From: Psychrobacter immobilis
GTDB lineage: Bacteria > Pseudomonadota > Gammaproteobacteria > Pseudomonadales > Moraxellaceae
Length of the DNA stretch: 64,000 bases
Direction of reading: 5' to 3'
NCBI RefSeq assembly: GCF_904846235.1
Contig: NZ_CAJGZN010000002.1
Location: 124,001 to 188,000 of the forward strand
In this document: one piece after another, positions 26,811 through 35,876 of the stretch
Layout of the letters: each line of letters starts with the position of its first letter
Position numbering within the stretch: the stretch's first letter is position 1
Made by a program: the position numbers and the translations under genes
Notes under the pieces: model-generated
What the model saw: only the letters and a program-made list of their open reading frames with translations
Told to the model about the DNA's origin: nothing
The model's database searches: none

Positions 26811-26839
26811 ATTATAAGGGGTACATCCCAGTATCGCAA
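26811..26839 (-). promoter_or_regulatory. Sigma70 promoter of the cold-shock gene
   Basis: On the minus strand, -35 TTGCGA (26839-26834), a 17-base spacer and a perfect -10 TATAAT (26816-26811). Transcription would start near 26804, leaving about 140 nt of untranslated leader before the csp ATG. Confidence 0.8.
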
Positions 26840-26906
26840 GTCTTATCTCATGTTTCGTGTAACCAGAACCGTTTATTGGCTGATTTTGGCGCAAATTGCA
26901 ACGGAT

Positions 26907-27329
26907 TTAGGCATTTGGTAAACGGAACAAATATATCGCTACCCCACTACAGACAGCGGCTACCGCCCATGCCATCCACATCATATCGGCAGGTAAACGA
27001 TAAAATAACATAATTGTTGATGCTGCCATCATAACCGTCGCTAAACACTTGGCATAAAGCGGAACAGCATGATTTTCTTCCCAATCACGGACGAATTTAC
27101 CAAAGTATTTATGATTAATCAGCCAAAAATGAAAGCGTCGAGAACTGCGTGCCCAGCAGCCTGCTGCTAGCAGAATAAAAGGCGCTGTGGGCATCACTGG
27201 CAGCAATATACCGATAATACCTAAGATAAAAAACAGCCAACCAAGCGTCACAAAGGTCCAACGCAGCATTGGGCTGTTGGATTGATCAGTCTTGGGTCGG
27301 TAATAGAACGCTTTTTTATTATCGGTCAT
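26907..27329 (-). CDS. DUF454 (YbaN) family inner-membrane protein
   Basis: 140 residues with three to four hydrophobic segments. It matches the YbaN/DUF454 pattern: LGWLFFILGIIGILLPVMPTAP is the signature first segment, then RSSRRFHFWLINHKYFGKFV and a cytoplasmic DWEENHAVPLYAK before the last two membrane segments. Function is unknown. It sits upstream of the csp gene on the same strand, but the csp promoter lies between them. The downstream side (27330-28050) carries the TPP riboswitch unit on the other strand. Confidence 0.87.
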   Translation of the reverse strand: MTDNKKAFYYRPKTDQSNSPMLRWTFVTLGWLFFILGIIGILLPVMPTAPFILLAAGCWARSSRRFHFWLINHKYFGKFVRDWEENHAVPLYAKCLATVMMAASTIMLFYRLPADMMWMAWAVAAVCSGVAIYLFRLPNA

Positions 27330-27768
27330 ATAAGTTGTCGGTTGTGTAAGTTGTCAGTTATGCCAAATGTCGATTGTTTAGAGTAGCACCTATTATATAA
27401 GCGGTGGCATAGAAGGCTAATATAGAAGGCTAATCATGCAATATCGCCCGTCTGCGCTCAAGACTATTTATATAAGGTTTTTGCTATTGATAGGTATGTT
27501 TGGTTAGTAATTGGGTAAGTACCAATAATAAATGCTGCACTCTTTTATTAATACATTGATTGAAAGCGCTTATAACAAGCCGTGATAAACAACAGCTATC
27601 ATAAAAAGCGGTTAACGAACACCTGTCATCACCTGTCATCGTCTTTCCCGATACGCTTGCATCCCATCTTGTAAGTCGTCTATGATGACGCAGTAGCTAT
27701 CGATAATAGCCATTCGCAGTACGGATTCATTAGCGGTACTGATCGAAAATAATGTAATACCAATCAAT
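27330..27768. other. Intergenic region upstream of the TPP riboswitch
   Basis: 439 bp with no plausible gene. It contains a short direct repeat (ACCTGTCATC twice near 27620-27640). The promoter for the riboswitch transcript should lie in the last ~100 bp, but no clear hexamer pair was seen. Confidence 0.4.
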
Positions 27769-27868
27769 CTTGTCGGGGTGCTTTGATTTAACGCTGTAGA
27801 CACAGCTCACATCATCGCTGAGATACACCCGTGAACCTGAAGCAGTTAGCACTGACGTAGGAAACAAG
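27769..27868 (+). ncRNA. TPP riboswitch (THI element)
   Basis: The conserved thi-box pieces appear in order: TCGGGGTGC at 27773-27781, CTGAGATACACCC around 27828-27840, GTGAACCTGA at 27831-27860's start, and GACGTAGGAAACAAG at the 3' end. The outer P1 stem pairs CTTGT (27769-27773) with ACAAG (27864-27868). It binds thiamine pyrophosphate and represses downstream expression. The P3 arm is longer than minimal examples. It lies about 180 bp before the THI5-like gene; the expression platform (27869-28050) shows no strong terminator, so control of translation initiation is possible. Confidence 0.93.
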
Positions 27869-28050
27869 CGTGACACGCCCTCAGAGGTCTATAAATAAGA
27901 GCAGTCTATAGATGATGTACTCGTGATACCTATATCAAACGCCGAGCATCTGACAGTTAGCATTGCGACCTCACTTTTCTTATTTAGCCTTTCTTGTTTT
28001 ACTTAATCGTATCAGTCTGATTGTTTTCCATACCTAAAAAGGAAACAACC

Positions 28051-28947
28051 ATGCAACCGACCACCAAACTTACTCTGACCCTCGAATGGTTTTTAAACCC
28101 TGATCACCTGCCCTTTATCGCTGGTGTGACCACGGGCGCATATGAGCAAGCAGGGCTTGATATCACTATTATCGAGCCAGATGATCACTATGATGGCTTT
28201 GCCGAACTACAGAACCAGAGCATCGATCTGCACGTCAATGAGCCTATCCATCTGTTTGAACATTACGTGCCTAATCTACGCGCACTAGGCTGCTTTTTTG
28301 AGACCGATGGCGGCATATTGATGCAGCAGTCTAGTATGGATAAGCTCAAAAACAATCAACCTATCCTCATTTGCACCCCTGCCGCTGAAGAAAAGACCAA
28401 TCGTATTGGCTTTGAGATATTGGCTCGCTATGCCAAGAAAAATGGCTTTAGTATCAGCCGTGATAATGTGACCTTTGTACAAAAAGACTTTTATCACATC
28501 AAAAACCTGCAAGAAGACCCAAGCCTAGATGGTGCATGGCTATGCTTTTATAACTTTGAAGGCGTTGAAGCGACTCATGAAGGGTTGGAGTTTACGTTTA
28601 TCGATCAGCATCTGTCACCTTATCCGAACTTTTCAGCGTTAGAGATTCTAACGACGGATGAGATCTATAGTGCGAAAAAGGACGCGATAGATACCTTTAT
28701 CCAAGTGACCAATCAAATGACGGAACTGTGTAAAAACGAGCCAGCCACAGCCCACCGTATGTATTACGACTATAGTAAAACCGAAGCAGATACACTGATG
28801 GATGCGATTATTGATAATACGTTAGGTAGATTAATCACGCCGATTAAGCCAAGTGCAAGTAAGTGGGAAGAACTGCGTGAGATGTTAGCCGAGATCGATA
28901 TCGTGACCTTGACTCATGAGCAATATCAGTCGCTTTGGGCGCTATAG
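28051..28947 (+). CDS. THI5/NMT1-like protein under TPP riboswitch control
   Basis: 298 residues, homologous to the THI5/NMT1 family that includes the fungal HMP-phosphate synthase and bacterial HMP-binding proteins (ThiY). The family N-terminus LTLEWFLNPDHLPF is followed by GAYEQAGLDITIIEP and SIDLHVNEPIHLFEHY. No signal peptide or lipobox is present and no ABC permease or ATPase is adjacent, so it looks cytoplasmic. The Cys-rich CCCFC motif of fungal Thi5 is absent. The frame reaches TTG 28021, but AAAGGA before ATG 28051 sets the start. The riboswitch places it in thiamin pyrimidine metabolism or salvage; synthase versus binding protein is open. Confidence 0.8.
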   Translation: MQPTTKLTLTLEWFLNPDHLPFIAGVTTGAYEQAGLDITIIEPDDHYDGFAELQNQSIDLHVNEPIHLFEHYVPNLRALGCFFETDGGILMQQSSMDKLKNNQPILICTPAAEEKTNRIGFEILARYAKKNGFSISRDNVTFVQKDFYHIKNLQEDPSLDGAWLCFYNFEGVEATHEGLEFTFIDQHLSPYPNFSALEILTTDEIYSAKKDAIDTFIQVTNQMTELCKNEPATAHRMYYDYSKTEADTLMDAIIDNTLGRLITPIKPSASKWEELREMLAEIDIVTLTHEQYQSLWAL

Positions 28948-28978
28948 AGATTTTAGAAGTTACAATATTTTGAATAGT

Positions 28979-29014
28979 AAAAAACCGCCATAGCATTTGC
29001 TGTGGCGGTTTTTT
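28979..29014. terminator. Bidirectional terminator after the THI5-like gene
   Basis: AAAAACCGCCATAGCA / TGCTGTGGCGGTTTTTT stem with one G-T type mismatch, A and T runs on both sides. It is also suitable for the convergent TerD-vWA gene. Confidence 0.9.
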
Positions 29015-29056
29015 ATTTAGCTGTAATCGAATAGTGAGGTTAACACAGTAATATTT

Positions 29057-30354
29057 TTATAGTGAAGTGACTATACCAAGTTGCTTGGCTTCTTTAAGCC
29101 ACATTGGGAACTCTTCTAGCATGTTTTCATACAACGCTTCTTCGCTAATGTCATCCAAGTCATCGAGTTCAAAAAAGTCGCAATTATCAATCACGCGCCC
29201 TGTCATGTCGTCTAGTTTTTTAGGATGCCATAACCACGACCACCCAAGCCCACAAATTGCCAAAATATCGGCAGTTTCGCCGCTTCCGTCATGACTCTCG
29301 TGATACCGCGATTGTCATTTACCCCGCCATCACTGATAAATAGCACGTAGACAGGCACATCCAAGCCGTCCTTTTGATAAAACTCTGTCACGGCTTTCAT
29401 GACCTCTGCTTCATTATTAATGCGTGGGCCAAGTGCCCATTTGCGCCAGCCGCCATGAGCGTTGTTAATGAAACCGTCATAATTGCTCAGTCCAATCTCG
29501 CCCAAATACTGCGGATCTCGGGCAAATGCCCAGCAGTCTAGCGCTTGGTCGTCATCGAAGTTCACTGCCAATGGTAATATGCGATTGACTACTTCTTGCA
29601 CACGGCCTTTTTTGTACTGCCTATTCATTGAGCCTGAGGCATCTAACACCAACGCTACCTTTGCGGTTAATTGTTGTAATTGGCGTTTCTCAAGCGATAT
29701 CGTGGCTTTTTTAGCCAGATTGACCAGTTTTGGGGCTTTGTCTAGCATGACCTTTTCTAGCGATGGTTTTGCTTGCATTGGCGTGGCGGTCGTCTCTGCT
29801 GCTTGTGGACTACTCTCTTCTACATCACCACCAAAATGCTGCACGATGGCAGCAAGTCCACCATTAAAGCCTTGCGCGACGTTAGATACCCGCCACACAC
29901 CACTTTTACGATAAAGCTGCATCAGCATACTGGCCTGCTGTTGGGCAAAATCTACTGCTTGATACTCTGCCTGTGCTTTTTGTGATTGCTGCCAAATGCC
30001 AATCTCTAACGATTGAATTTGATTGAGCGGTGTGTCGGCTGATAATACAAAAAACAAGCTGTCTATATTAGTAGCCAGTTTGGATAAACTCACTTCAAAC
30101 TCGGCTTGGATGCCTTTATTTGCCGTTGGTTGCGACTCGTAATGGGTGAGCTTGATTTGCTCGCATGGAGAGGTTGGCTGATTATAAAACACCATGTAAT
30201 CATCATTGATCAGTTTGCCCGCTGCGTCTAAGGCAAAGCAGCTGATATCCATCTCTATTGGGCTTTGACGAGTGAACTTAAGCGTGATAGGTGCGGTATC
30301 GTCAATAGCAAGATTGCTTAAAGGCGCGCGTTGTCCGACGGTGAGATGGTTCAT
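29057..30354 (-). CDS. TerD-vWA protein, reading frame split by a -1 frameshift
   Basis: The first frame (380 codons to TAG at 29214-29212) has an N-terminal TerD-like domain and a vWA domain with MIDAS motif LDASGSMNRQYKKG, ending QFVGLGGRGYGILKN. The family normally continues, and the missing C-terminus (LDDMTGRVIDNCDFFELDDL.. to KEAKQLGIV) lies in the -1 frame ending at 29057, so the whole would be about 432 residues. The switch falls at A-AAA-AAC directly before the stop (29221-29215), which is either programmed slippage or a one-base loss in an A run. Related proteins accompany tellurite/stress ter systems, but no other ter gene is near. An AAGGA ribosome site precedes the ATG. Confidence 0.8.
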
Positions 30355-30412
30355 GGTGTTCCTTACGTTAGCTTGTTATTCCTTTAAAGATAATAGACTA
30401 ATTACTAACATT

Positions 30413-30449
30413 AAAAAACCGCTAACAGCACAAGCTGGAGCGGTTTTTT
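30413..30449 (-). terminator. Terminator after the unknown AT-rich gene
   Basis: AAAAAACCGCT...AGCGGTTTTTT with an internal AGC/GCT pairing. It lies 80 bp downstream of the minus-strand gene ending at 30530 and 59 bp before the TerD-vWA start. Confidence 0.85.
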
Positions 30450-30529
30450 GGTTTTTAGTCAATAGGTTGATACTATTTTATGAACAATAAGCAATCGGAA
30501 TACTTTCTAAGTGAATTACGGTAAATATT

Positions 30530-31216
30530 CTATAGAAGATACTCATTACGTTCTTCTATATATTTGTTAGCGAGTTCTTTAGCTTTTTTAGCAAGTATAG
30601 TCTTATCTTTCTTATCTAAAATTGCATTCATTTTGTCAAGATAAGCTTCTCTTAGCGCCTTTAGTTTCTGTAAGACTTCGTCTTGCTCATTAATAGAAAT
30701 TTTATCTGAATCTGTTATTTCTATTATGAAATCAGTTGCTACACTATTTGCTCTAGTCGCCCAATCTCTCTCGTCTTCATCAGCAGACCCTGAAAAATCA
30801 AAATATTGATGAAATACTAAATTAGATGCAAGTCCGTGGAGTCCACCTTTCAATTTACTACCAAGAGCTTTCTTAAGTTCGAACTGAATATTGGAATCTA
30901 ATAAATCTAGCGTAGGGTTAGTTAAATAAATATTACCTAGCCTTTTTAGCCTTAATTTTTGAAGACTAACTATTGACTCTATTCTATGTAGTTCTGCTTT
31001 TAACTCAGGCAAAGACAAACCTGATAAATCTACCTTATCCTTGTTGCGAACAATCAATAATAGCTCTTCTGCAGAATAGATTAAATCACCTAGAATAAAA
31101 TAGCTTTCGAGTAGCTCAACGATTTTTTCCTCTTGCTGATTGTCTCTATATAATTCATATAGTTTTGGGATGGCATCAGCCAAAGCTCTAAAAAAATTAA
31201 GAAACAAATCCAACAT
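30530..31216 (-). CDS. Unknown AT-rich protein, mostly helical
   Basis: 228 residues I do not recognise. The first ~20 residues are amphipathic and hydrophobic (LDLFLNFFRALADAIPKLYE). The rest is helical, rich in Leu, Lys and Glu, with coiled-coil character in the middle (LKAELHRIESIVSLQKLRLK) and at the basic/acidic C-terminus. A central segment reads GSKLKGGLHGLASNLVFHQYFDF. No catalytic motif or clear membrane span is seen. Base composition is visibly more AT-rich than valS next door, which suggests acquisition from elsewhere. It has a good TAAGGA ribosome site and its own terminator, so it is very likely expressed. Confidence 0.72.
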   Translation of the reverse strand: MLDLFLNFFRALADAIPKLYELYRDNQQEEKIVELLESYFILGDLIYSAEELLLIVRNKDKVDLSGLSLPELKAELHRIESIVSLQKLRLKRLGNIYLTNPTLDLLDSNIQFELKKALGSKLKGGLHGLASNLVFHQYFDFSGSADEDERDWATRANSVATDFIIEITDSDKISINEQDEVLQKLKALREAYLDKMNAILDKKDKTILAKKAKELANKYIEERNEYLL

Positions 31217-31363
31217 TTTCTGTCCTTATAATACGTCACCTATTTTGCGCGAGGGACGAGCGCCGAGTTAAGCTATTAAAGAACACCGCCTCATGCATCG
31301 CATATTAGCCTATTATTAAAGGACTCCGATGCTGAGGCCATGCTCTTTAAGCTTTTGCTTTAT

Positions 31364-34333
31364 TTACAACGCTTTTAACTGCTCCATCTGCGCTGTCATC
31401 GCGGTCAACTGCCCTTCTAGCTCAGCCAGTTTCGCTTTTTCCGCATCGACCACTTCCACAGGTGCTTTACTGACAAAGCCTTCATTCCCTAGCTTACGCG
31501 CGATGCCTTCGGCTTGACCTTTCAACTTATCATATGACTTACCCAAACGAGCTAGCTCAGCCGTTGGATCGATTAGACCTTTCATCGGTACGAGTACGCG
31601 CAGCTGACCGACCATGCTTGATGACGATAGTGGCACTTCATCGCCTTCTTTGACGATCTCTAAGCTCTCGACTTTGGCAAGCGCTTTGAACTGGTTTTTG
31701 ATACGTGATAGACGCGCATCTTCATCAGCAGAGATATTTTGTAGTAGCACTGGCAGACGTACCGCGTTACCCAGTTTCATCTCACCACGGATATTACGGA
31801 CGCTCGCGATTAGCTCTTGTAGCCATGCCATATCCGCTTCGGTCTGCTCACTAATTTGGCTGGCATCGGTCTGTGGATAGTCAGCGACCACGATGCTGTC
31901 GGTGTTTTTGCGACCCAGTAGCGGCGCGATGGTCTGCCAGATTTGCTCAGTCAGATACGGCATGATTGGATGAGTAAAGCGTAGCGCCGTCTCTAGCACG
32001 TGCAGTAGCACATATCGAATTTGCGCTTTGCGCTCATCCGATACCGAGTCATCATTGAGGCTGGCTTTGGCAAGCTCAACGTACCAATCACAGTACTCAT
32101 TCCAGATAAACTCATAGATATCTTGGCTGACCATATCGAGACGGTACTGAGCGAAATGCTGATGGATATCGGCAACGGTAGAGTTCAAACGACTCATGAT
32201 CCATTTTTCTGGTAATTCCCACACATCAGGGTTTGCCGTTTGGTCGATAGGCTTGGCATTGCTGTCACCATCGACACAGTTCATCAGGACAAAACGGCTG
32301 GCGTTCCAGATTTTATTACAGAAGTTACGATAGCCTTCGACACGCTTGAGATCAAAGTTAATATCGCGACCCGTACTGGCCAATGAGGTAAAGGTAAAGC
32401 GCAGTGCATCCGTACCATAAGCTGGGATGCCTTCTGGGAACTCTTTACGCGTTTGCTTTTCAATCTTAGCCGCGTCTTTCGGGTTCATCATATTGCTGGT
32501 ACGTTTTTCTACCAGCGCTTCTAGCTCAATACCGTCGATTAGATCGATCGGATCTAAGACATTACCTTTTGATTTTGACATTTTTTGACCATTGCCATCA
32601 CGTACCAGACCATGCACATAGACGGTCTTAAACGGTACTTGCGGCGTGCCGTCTTCGTTTTTCACGAAGTGCATGGTCATCATGATCATGCGCGCAACCC
32701 AAAAGAAGATAATGTCAAAACCTGTCACGAGCACGCTGGTCGGATGGAAAGTGTCCATCACGCGTGGATCAGCGTTGACGTCTGCCCAGTCAAGCGTACT
32801 GAACGTCCATAGACCAGAGCTAAACCACGTATCGAGCACATCATCATCTTGGCGCAGTTTTACATCATCGCTTAGGTTGTATTTAGTGCGTACTTCCGCT
32901 TCATCACGGGCGACATAGATTTCACCTGTCGCATCGTCATACCATGCAGGGATACGATGACCCCACCACAACTGACGACTGATACACCAGTCTTGCAGAT
33001 CCGTCATCCACGCCATATACATGTTTTTGTACTGAGCAGGGACGAACTCGATGCTGCCGTCTTCTACTGCGTCAATCGCAGGCTTGGCAAGCTCTTTGAC
33101 CGCGACATACCACTGATCGGTCAACCACGGCTCAACGATCGTACCGCCACGCTCAGCACGCGGGGCTTTTAGTGCGTAGTCTTCGATATCTTCTAGCCAG
33201 CCCTGCTCGCCTGCTTGCTCTACAAGAAATTTACGAGCAGCAAAACGCTCAAGTCCTGCGTACTCGCTCGGTGTAGTCTCTAGCTCTGGCTCACGTGTTT
33301 GCAAGTCAGGATAAACTTCCATCGCTGGCAAGATATTAGCGCGCTCATCTAGGATATTAATCAATGGCAAGCTATGGCGACGACCCAATTCATAATCGTT
33401 AAAATCATGCGCTGGAGTAATTTTGACACAACCTGTACCGAAGTCTTTTTCGACATAATCATCAGCGACGATAGGCACGACTCGACCCGTAATTGGCAAG
33501 GTAATGGTTTTGCCGACCAAGTGTGCATAACGCTCATCGCTAGGATTGACCGCAACAGCCGTATCACCGAGTAATGTTTCAGGACGTGTGGTTGCTACCA
33601 CTAGATAGTTTTTACCATCTTGAGTTAGTAGCTCTGTATCGGTGAAATGATAACGGAAATGCCACAAGCTGCCTTTTTCGTCGTGGTTCTCAACTTCGAG
33701 ATCAGACAGCGCGGTTTGGAACTTTGGATCCCAGTTGACCAAACGCTTACCACGATAAATCAAACCATCGTCGAACAGACGAACGAACACTTCTTTTACC
33801 GCATTAGACAGACCATCATCCATGGTAAAGCGCTCACGCGACCAATCAACCGAGCTACCCAAACGGCGAATCTGGCTAGTGATATTGCCGCCCGACTCTT
33901 CTTTCCATTCCCATACTTTATCGATGAAATCTGCACGTGTCATATCACGGCGTTTAATACCTTGCGCTTCTAAACGACGCTCAACAACCATTTGGGTTGC
34001 GATACCGGCATGATCCGTACCTGGTTGCCACAGCGTATTGTCACCGTCCATGCGGTGATAACGGGTAAGCGCATCCATAATAGCGTTGTTAAAACCGTGA
34101 CCCATGTGTAGTGAGCCCGTGACGTTTGGCGGTGGCAGCGCAATAGAAAACGACTCGTCTTTGTCAAAAGTCGGCTGAAAATAGCCGCTTTCTTCCCAGC
34201 CTTGATACATACCTGCTTCGACTTCCGCAGGATTATAGGCGCTCTCTAATTGGCTTAGCGCCGCTTGGATCGACTGGGTCAGATTGGTTTTCGCATTGCT
34301 ATCAATGCTGGTATCGGTATTAGGATTGCTCAT
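31364..34333 (-). CDS. valS: Valyl-tRNA synthetase
   Basis: 989-residue class I synthetase that charges tRNA-Val and edits threonyl-tRNA. The HIGH motif appears as HMGH (76-79) within [15 protein letters not shown], and KMSKS near residue 583 ([12 protein letters not shown]). The CP1 editing domain contains [17 protein letters not shown] and the family-typical [10 protein letters not shown]. The anticodon-binding domain and the C-terminal coiled-coil arm ([15 protein letters not shown] to the end) are complete. An N-terminal extension of about 30 residues precedes the conserved core. It is divergent from the FNT gene. No T-box or attenuator is evident upstream. Confidence 0.97.
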   Translation of the reverse strand: MSNPNTDTSIDSNAKTNLTQSIQAALSQLESAYNPAEVEAGMYQGWEESGYFQPTFDKDESFSIALPPPNVTGSLHMGHGFNNAIMDALTRYHRMDGDNTLWQPGTDHAGIATQMVVERRLEAQGIKRRDMTRADFIDKVWEWKEESGGNITSQIRRLGSSVDWSRERFTMDDGLSNAVKEVFVRLFDDGLIYRGKRLVNWDPKFQTALSDLEVENHDEKGSLWHFRYHFTDTELLTQDGKNYLVVATTRPETLLGDTAVAVNPSDERYAHLVGKTITLPITGRVVPIVADDYVEKDFGTGCVKITPAHDFNDYELGRRHSLPLINILDERANILPAMEVYPDLQTREPELETTPSEYAGLERFAARKFLVEQAGEQGWLEDIEDYALKAPRAERGGTIVEPWLTDQWYVAVKELAKPAIDAVEDGSIEFVPAQYKNMYMAWMTDLQDWCISRQLWWGHRIPAWYDDATGEIYVARDEAEVRTKYNLSDDVKLRQDDDVLDTWFSSGLWTFSTLDWADVNADPRVMDTFHPTSVLVTGFDIIFFWVARMIMMTMHFVKNEDGTPQVPFKTVYVHGLVRDGNGQKMSKSKGNVLDPIDLIDGIELEALVEKRTSNMMNPKDAAKIEKQTRKEFPEGIPAYGTDALRFTFTSLASTGRDINFDLKRVEGYRNFCNKIWNASRFVLMNCVDGDSNAKPIDQTANPDVWELPEKWIMSRLNSTVADIHQHFAQYRLDMVSQDIYEFIWNEYCDWYVELAKASLNDDSVSDERKAQIRYVLLHVLETALRFTHPIMPYLTEQIWQTIAPLLGRKNTDSIVVADYPQTDASQISEQTEADMAWLQELIASVRNIRGEMKLGNAVRLPVLLQNISADEDARLSRIKNQFKALAKVESLEIVKEGDEVPLSSSSMVGQLRVLVPMKGLIDPTAELARLGKSYDKLKGQAEGIARKLGNEGFVSKAPVEVVDAEKAKLAELEGQLTAMTAQMEQLKAL

Positions 34334-34593
34334 AATAGGGTGATCTTATTGTTGATAATGAATGTGGTCAAAATGAGATAGCGTAAAACGCTATAAAAAC
34401 AGGAAAAATAGTTGATAGTGTGATTTTAACGCAGATAGGCAGATTTTGTTAGATGGTAAGGCAATTTATAAAGCCTGAAGGCGATTTATTACTCAAATTG
34501 TTAATCAATTAACAACAGCAATCAGAAGAATGGGAAATATAATAGAGATTACTTATGCAGCAAAATCATTAGCCTATAACCAGCGAGCCGACC

Positions 34594-35688
34594 GTGTCCC
34601 AAGATACCGAGCATGACCATGATTCTCAGGCTAATCGACCAAACGATGAGCGTACAAATGCGAGTACCACTACTCCTGTGCCTGAAGGTGACGATACGCT
34701 AGAAGAAAACAGTGATTCTTCTAAAGACATTGAGGTAGACAAGGAAGCAGACGAACCTATTAAAGCCACTGAAGACTTAGAAAACGATGACCTGCCAGAA
34801 GAAATCAGCGACGAAGACAAAGAGACCATTAAAAAGGTCGCTAGTGACGACAATCTAAGCCAAGCGAAAAGCTACGCCAGCATCTTAGTCGAGCAAGTTA
34901 TCCACGCAAAAGAAACCTTTGAGCGTTCACTTGGCTCGCTATTTACCAGTGCCTTTACGGCTGGGCTAGAGATTGGCATCAGCTTTTTTATGATTCTATC
35001 AGCGTTTGCCCTACTTAATGATGTGATACCAAGTCGCTATGCCATGGTGCTGTCGTCACTGCTGTATCCAATCGGCTTTATTATCGTGGTGATTGGTCAG
35101 TCGTTATTATTTACTGAGCAGACGTCTCTCTTGAGCTTACCTGTCTTAAATAAAATTGAACCGCTACATAAACTCCTGCGGCTATGGGGTATCGTCATCG
35201 CTGGTAATATCGTTGGCGGCTGTATCTTTGCAGCATTAATGATTGGTCTGGGGCTACATATGCATCTGTTTACAGACCATGCCATCGATGTTTATGCCGA
35301 GCATATCTTAGGTTTTGAATGGTGGGTCATCTTTGGCAGCGCAGTGTTGGCAGGCTGGATGATGGGCGTGGCTGCATGGCTAGTAACCTCTGCACGAGAT
35401 ACGCTTAGCCGTATCGTACTGGTGACGATTATCACTGGTAGTATTGGGTTTTTAGGTTTGCATCATAGTATTGTGGGTAATATTGAGGTATTTTCAGCAT
35501 TACTATATGGCAATACCGTCAGTCTCTGGCGCTACTTGGTATTTTTAGTCGTGGTACTGGTGGGTAATACGGTGGGCGGTGTGGTATTCGTCGCGGTACT
35601 CAAAAACCGTACATTCTTGTTTGAAATTGAAAAAGTCAAAGAGCAAGCTGCCGAGGCAAGAGCGAAAATGGACAGACGAAGATTCTAG
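34594..35688 (+). CDS. Formate/nitrite transporter family (FNT) protein with acidic N-terminus
   Basis: 364 residues. The first ~95 are strongly acidic and unstructured (many D, E, S and T). Six membrane segments follow in FNT order: TSAFTAGLEIGISFFMILSA, YPIGFIIVVIGQSLLFTEQT, WGIVIAGNIVGGCIFAALM, FGSAVLAGWMMGVAAWLV, a further segment with GLHHSIVGNIEVFSALLYG, and YLVFLVVVLVGNTVGGVVFV. The pattern resembles YfdC-like members more than FocA, so the substrate (formate, nitrite or another small anion) is uncertain. The frame begins at GTG 34594 with a poor ribosome site; ATG 34612 is an alternative. It is divergent from valS. Confidence 0.86.
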   Translation: MSQDTEHDHDSQANRPNDERTNASTTTPVPEGDDTLEENSDSSKDIEVDKEADEPIKATEDLENDDLPEEISDEDKETIKKVASDDNLSQAKSYASILVEQVIHAKETFERSLGSLFTSAFTAGLEIGISFFMILSAFALLNDVIPSRYAMVLSSLLYPIGFIIVVIGQSLLFTEQTSLLSLPVLNKIEPLHKLLRLWGIVIAGNIVGGCIFAALMIGLGLHMHLFTDHAIDVYAEHILGFEWWVIFGSAVLAGWMMGVAAWLVTSARDTLSRIVLVTIITGSIGFLGLHHSIVGNIEVFSALLYGNTVSLWRYLVFLVVVLVGNTVGGVVFVAVLKNRTFLFEIEKVKEQAAEARAKMDRRRF

Positions 35689-35689
35689 A

Positions 35690-35734
35690 CTTGAGCTAAA
35701 CTGGTTTGAGTTAAACTGATTTGAGTTAAAACGA
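35690..35734. repeat. Three 15-bp tandem repeats just after the FNT gene
   Basis: Three head-to-tail 15-bp units, consensus YTTGAGYTAAACTGR, begin one base after the FNT stop codon. Units two and three are nearly identical. Noncoding. Confidence 0.88.
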
Positions 35735-35745
35735 GCATTAAACGC

Positions 35746-35790
35746 AAAAGCCCATAACCTGCTTCATTATACAAAGCGGATTATGGGCTT
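35746..35790. terminator. Long-loop hairpin, possible terminator
   Basis: AAGCCCATAA / TTATGGGCTT perfect 10-bp stem with a 23-base loop that contains a nested GCTT/AAGC. The flanking T/A runs are short, so strength is uncertain. It lies between convergent FNT and BASS genes. Confidence 0.6.
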
Positions 35791-35876
35791 AATTTATTGC
35801 ACCATACATTGTTGATTTTTGCCAAGTATTGTCTCAACTGGCGCAACAGTGCGTTACTACGGTTATTTTAAACCTC

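Noticed and set aside
27873-27885. GACACGCCCTCAG resembling the MITE terminus
   Set aside because: Only a short match inside the riboswitch expression platform, with no partner terminus or shared interior.
29057-29263. 68-codon frame as a separate small gene
   Set aside because: Its protein is the conserved C-terminal end of the TerD-vWA product; it has no ribosome site of its own.
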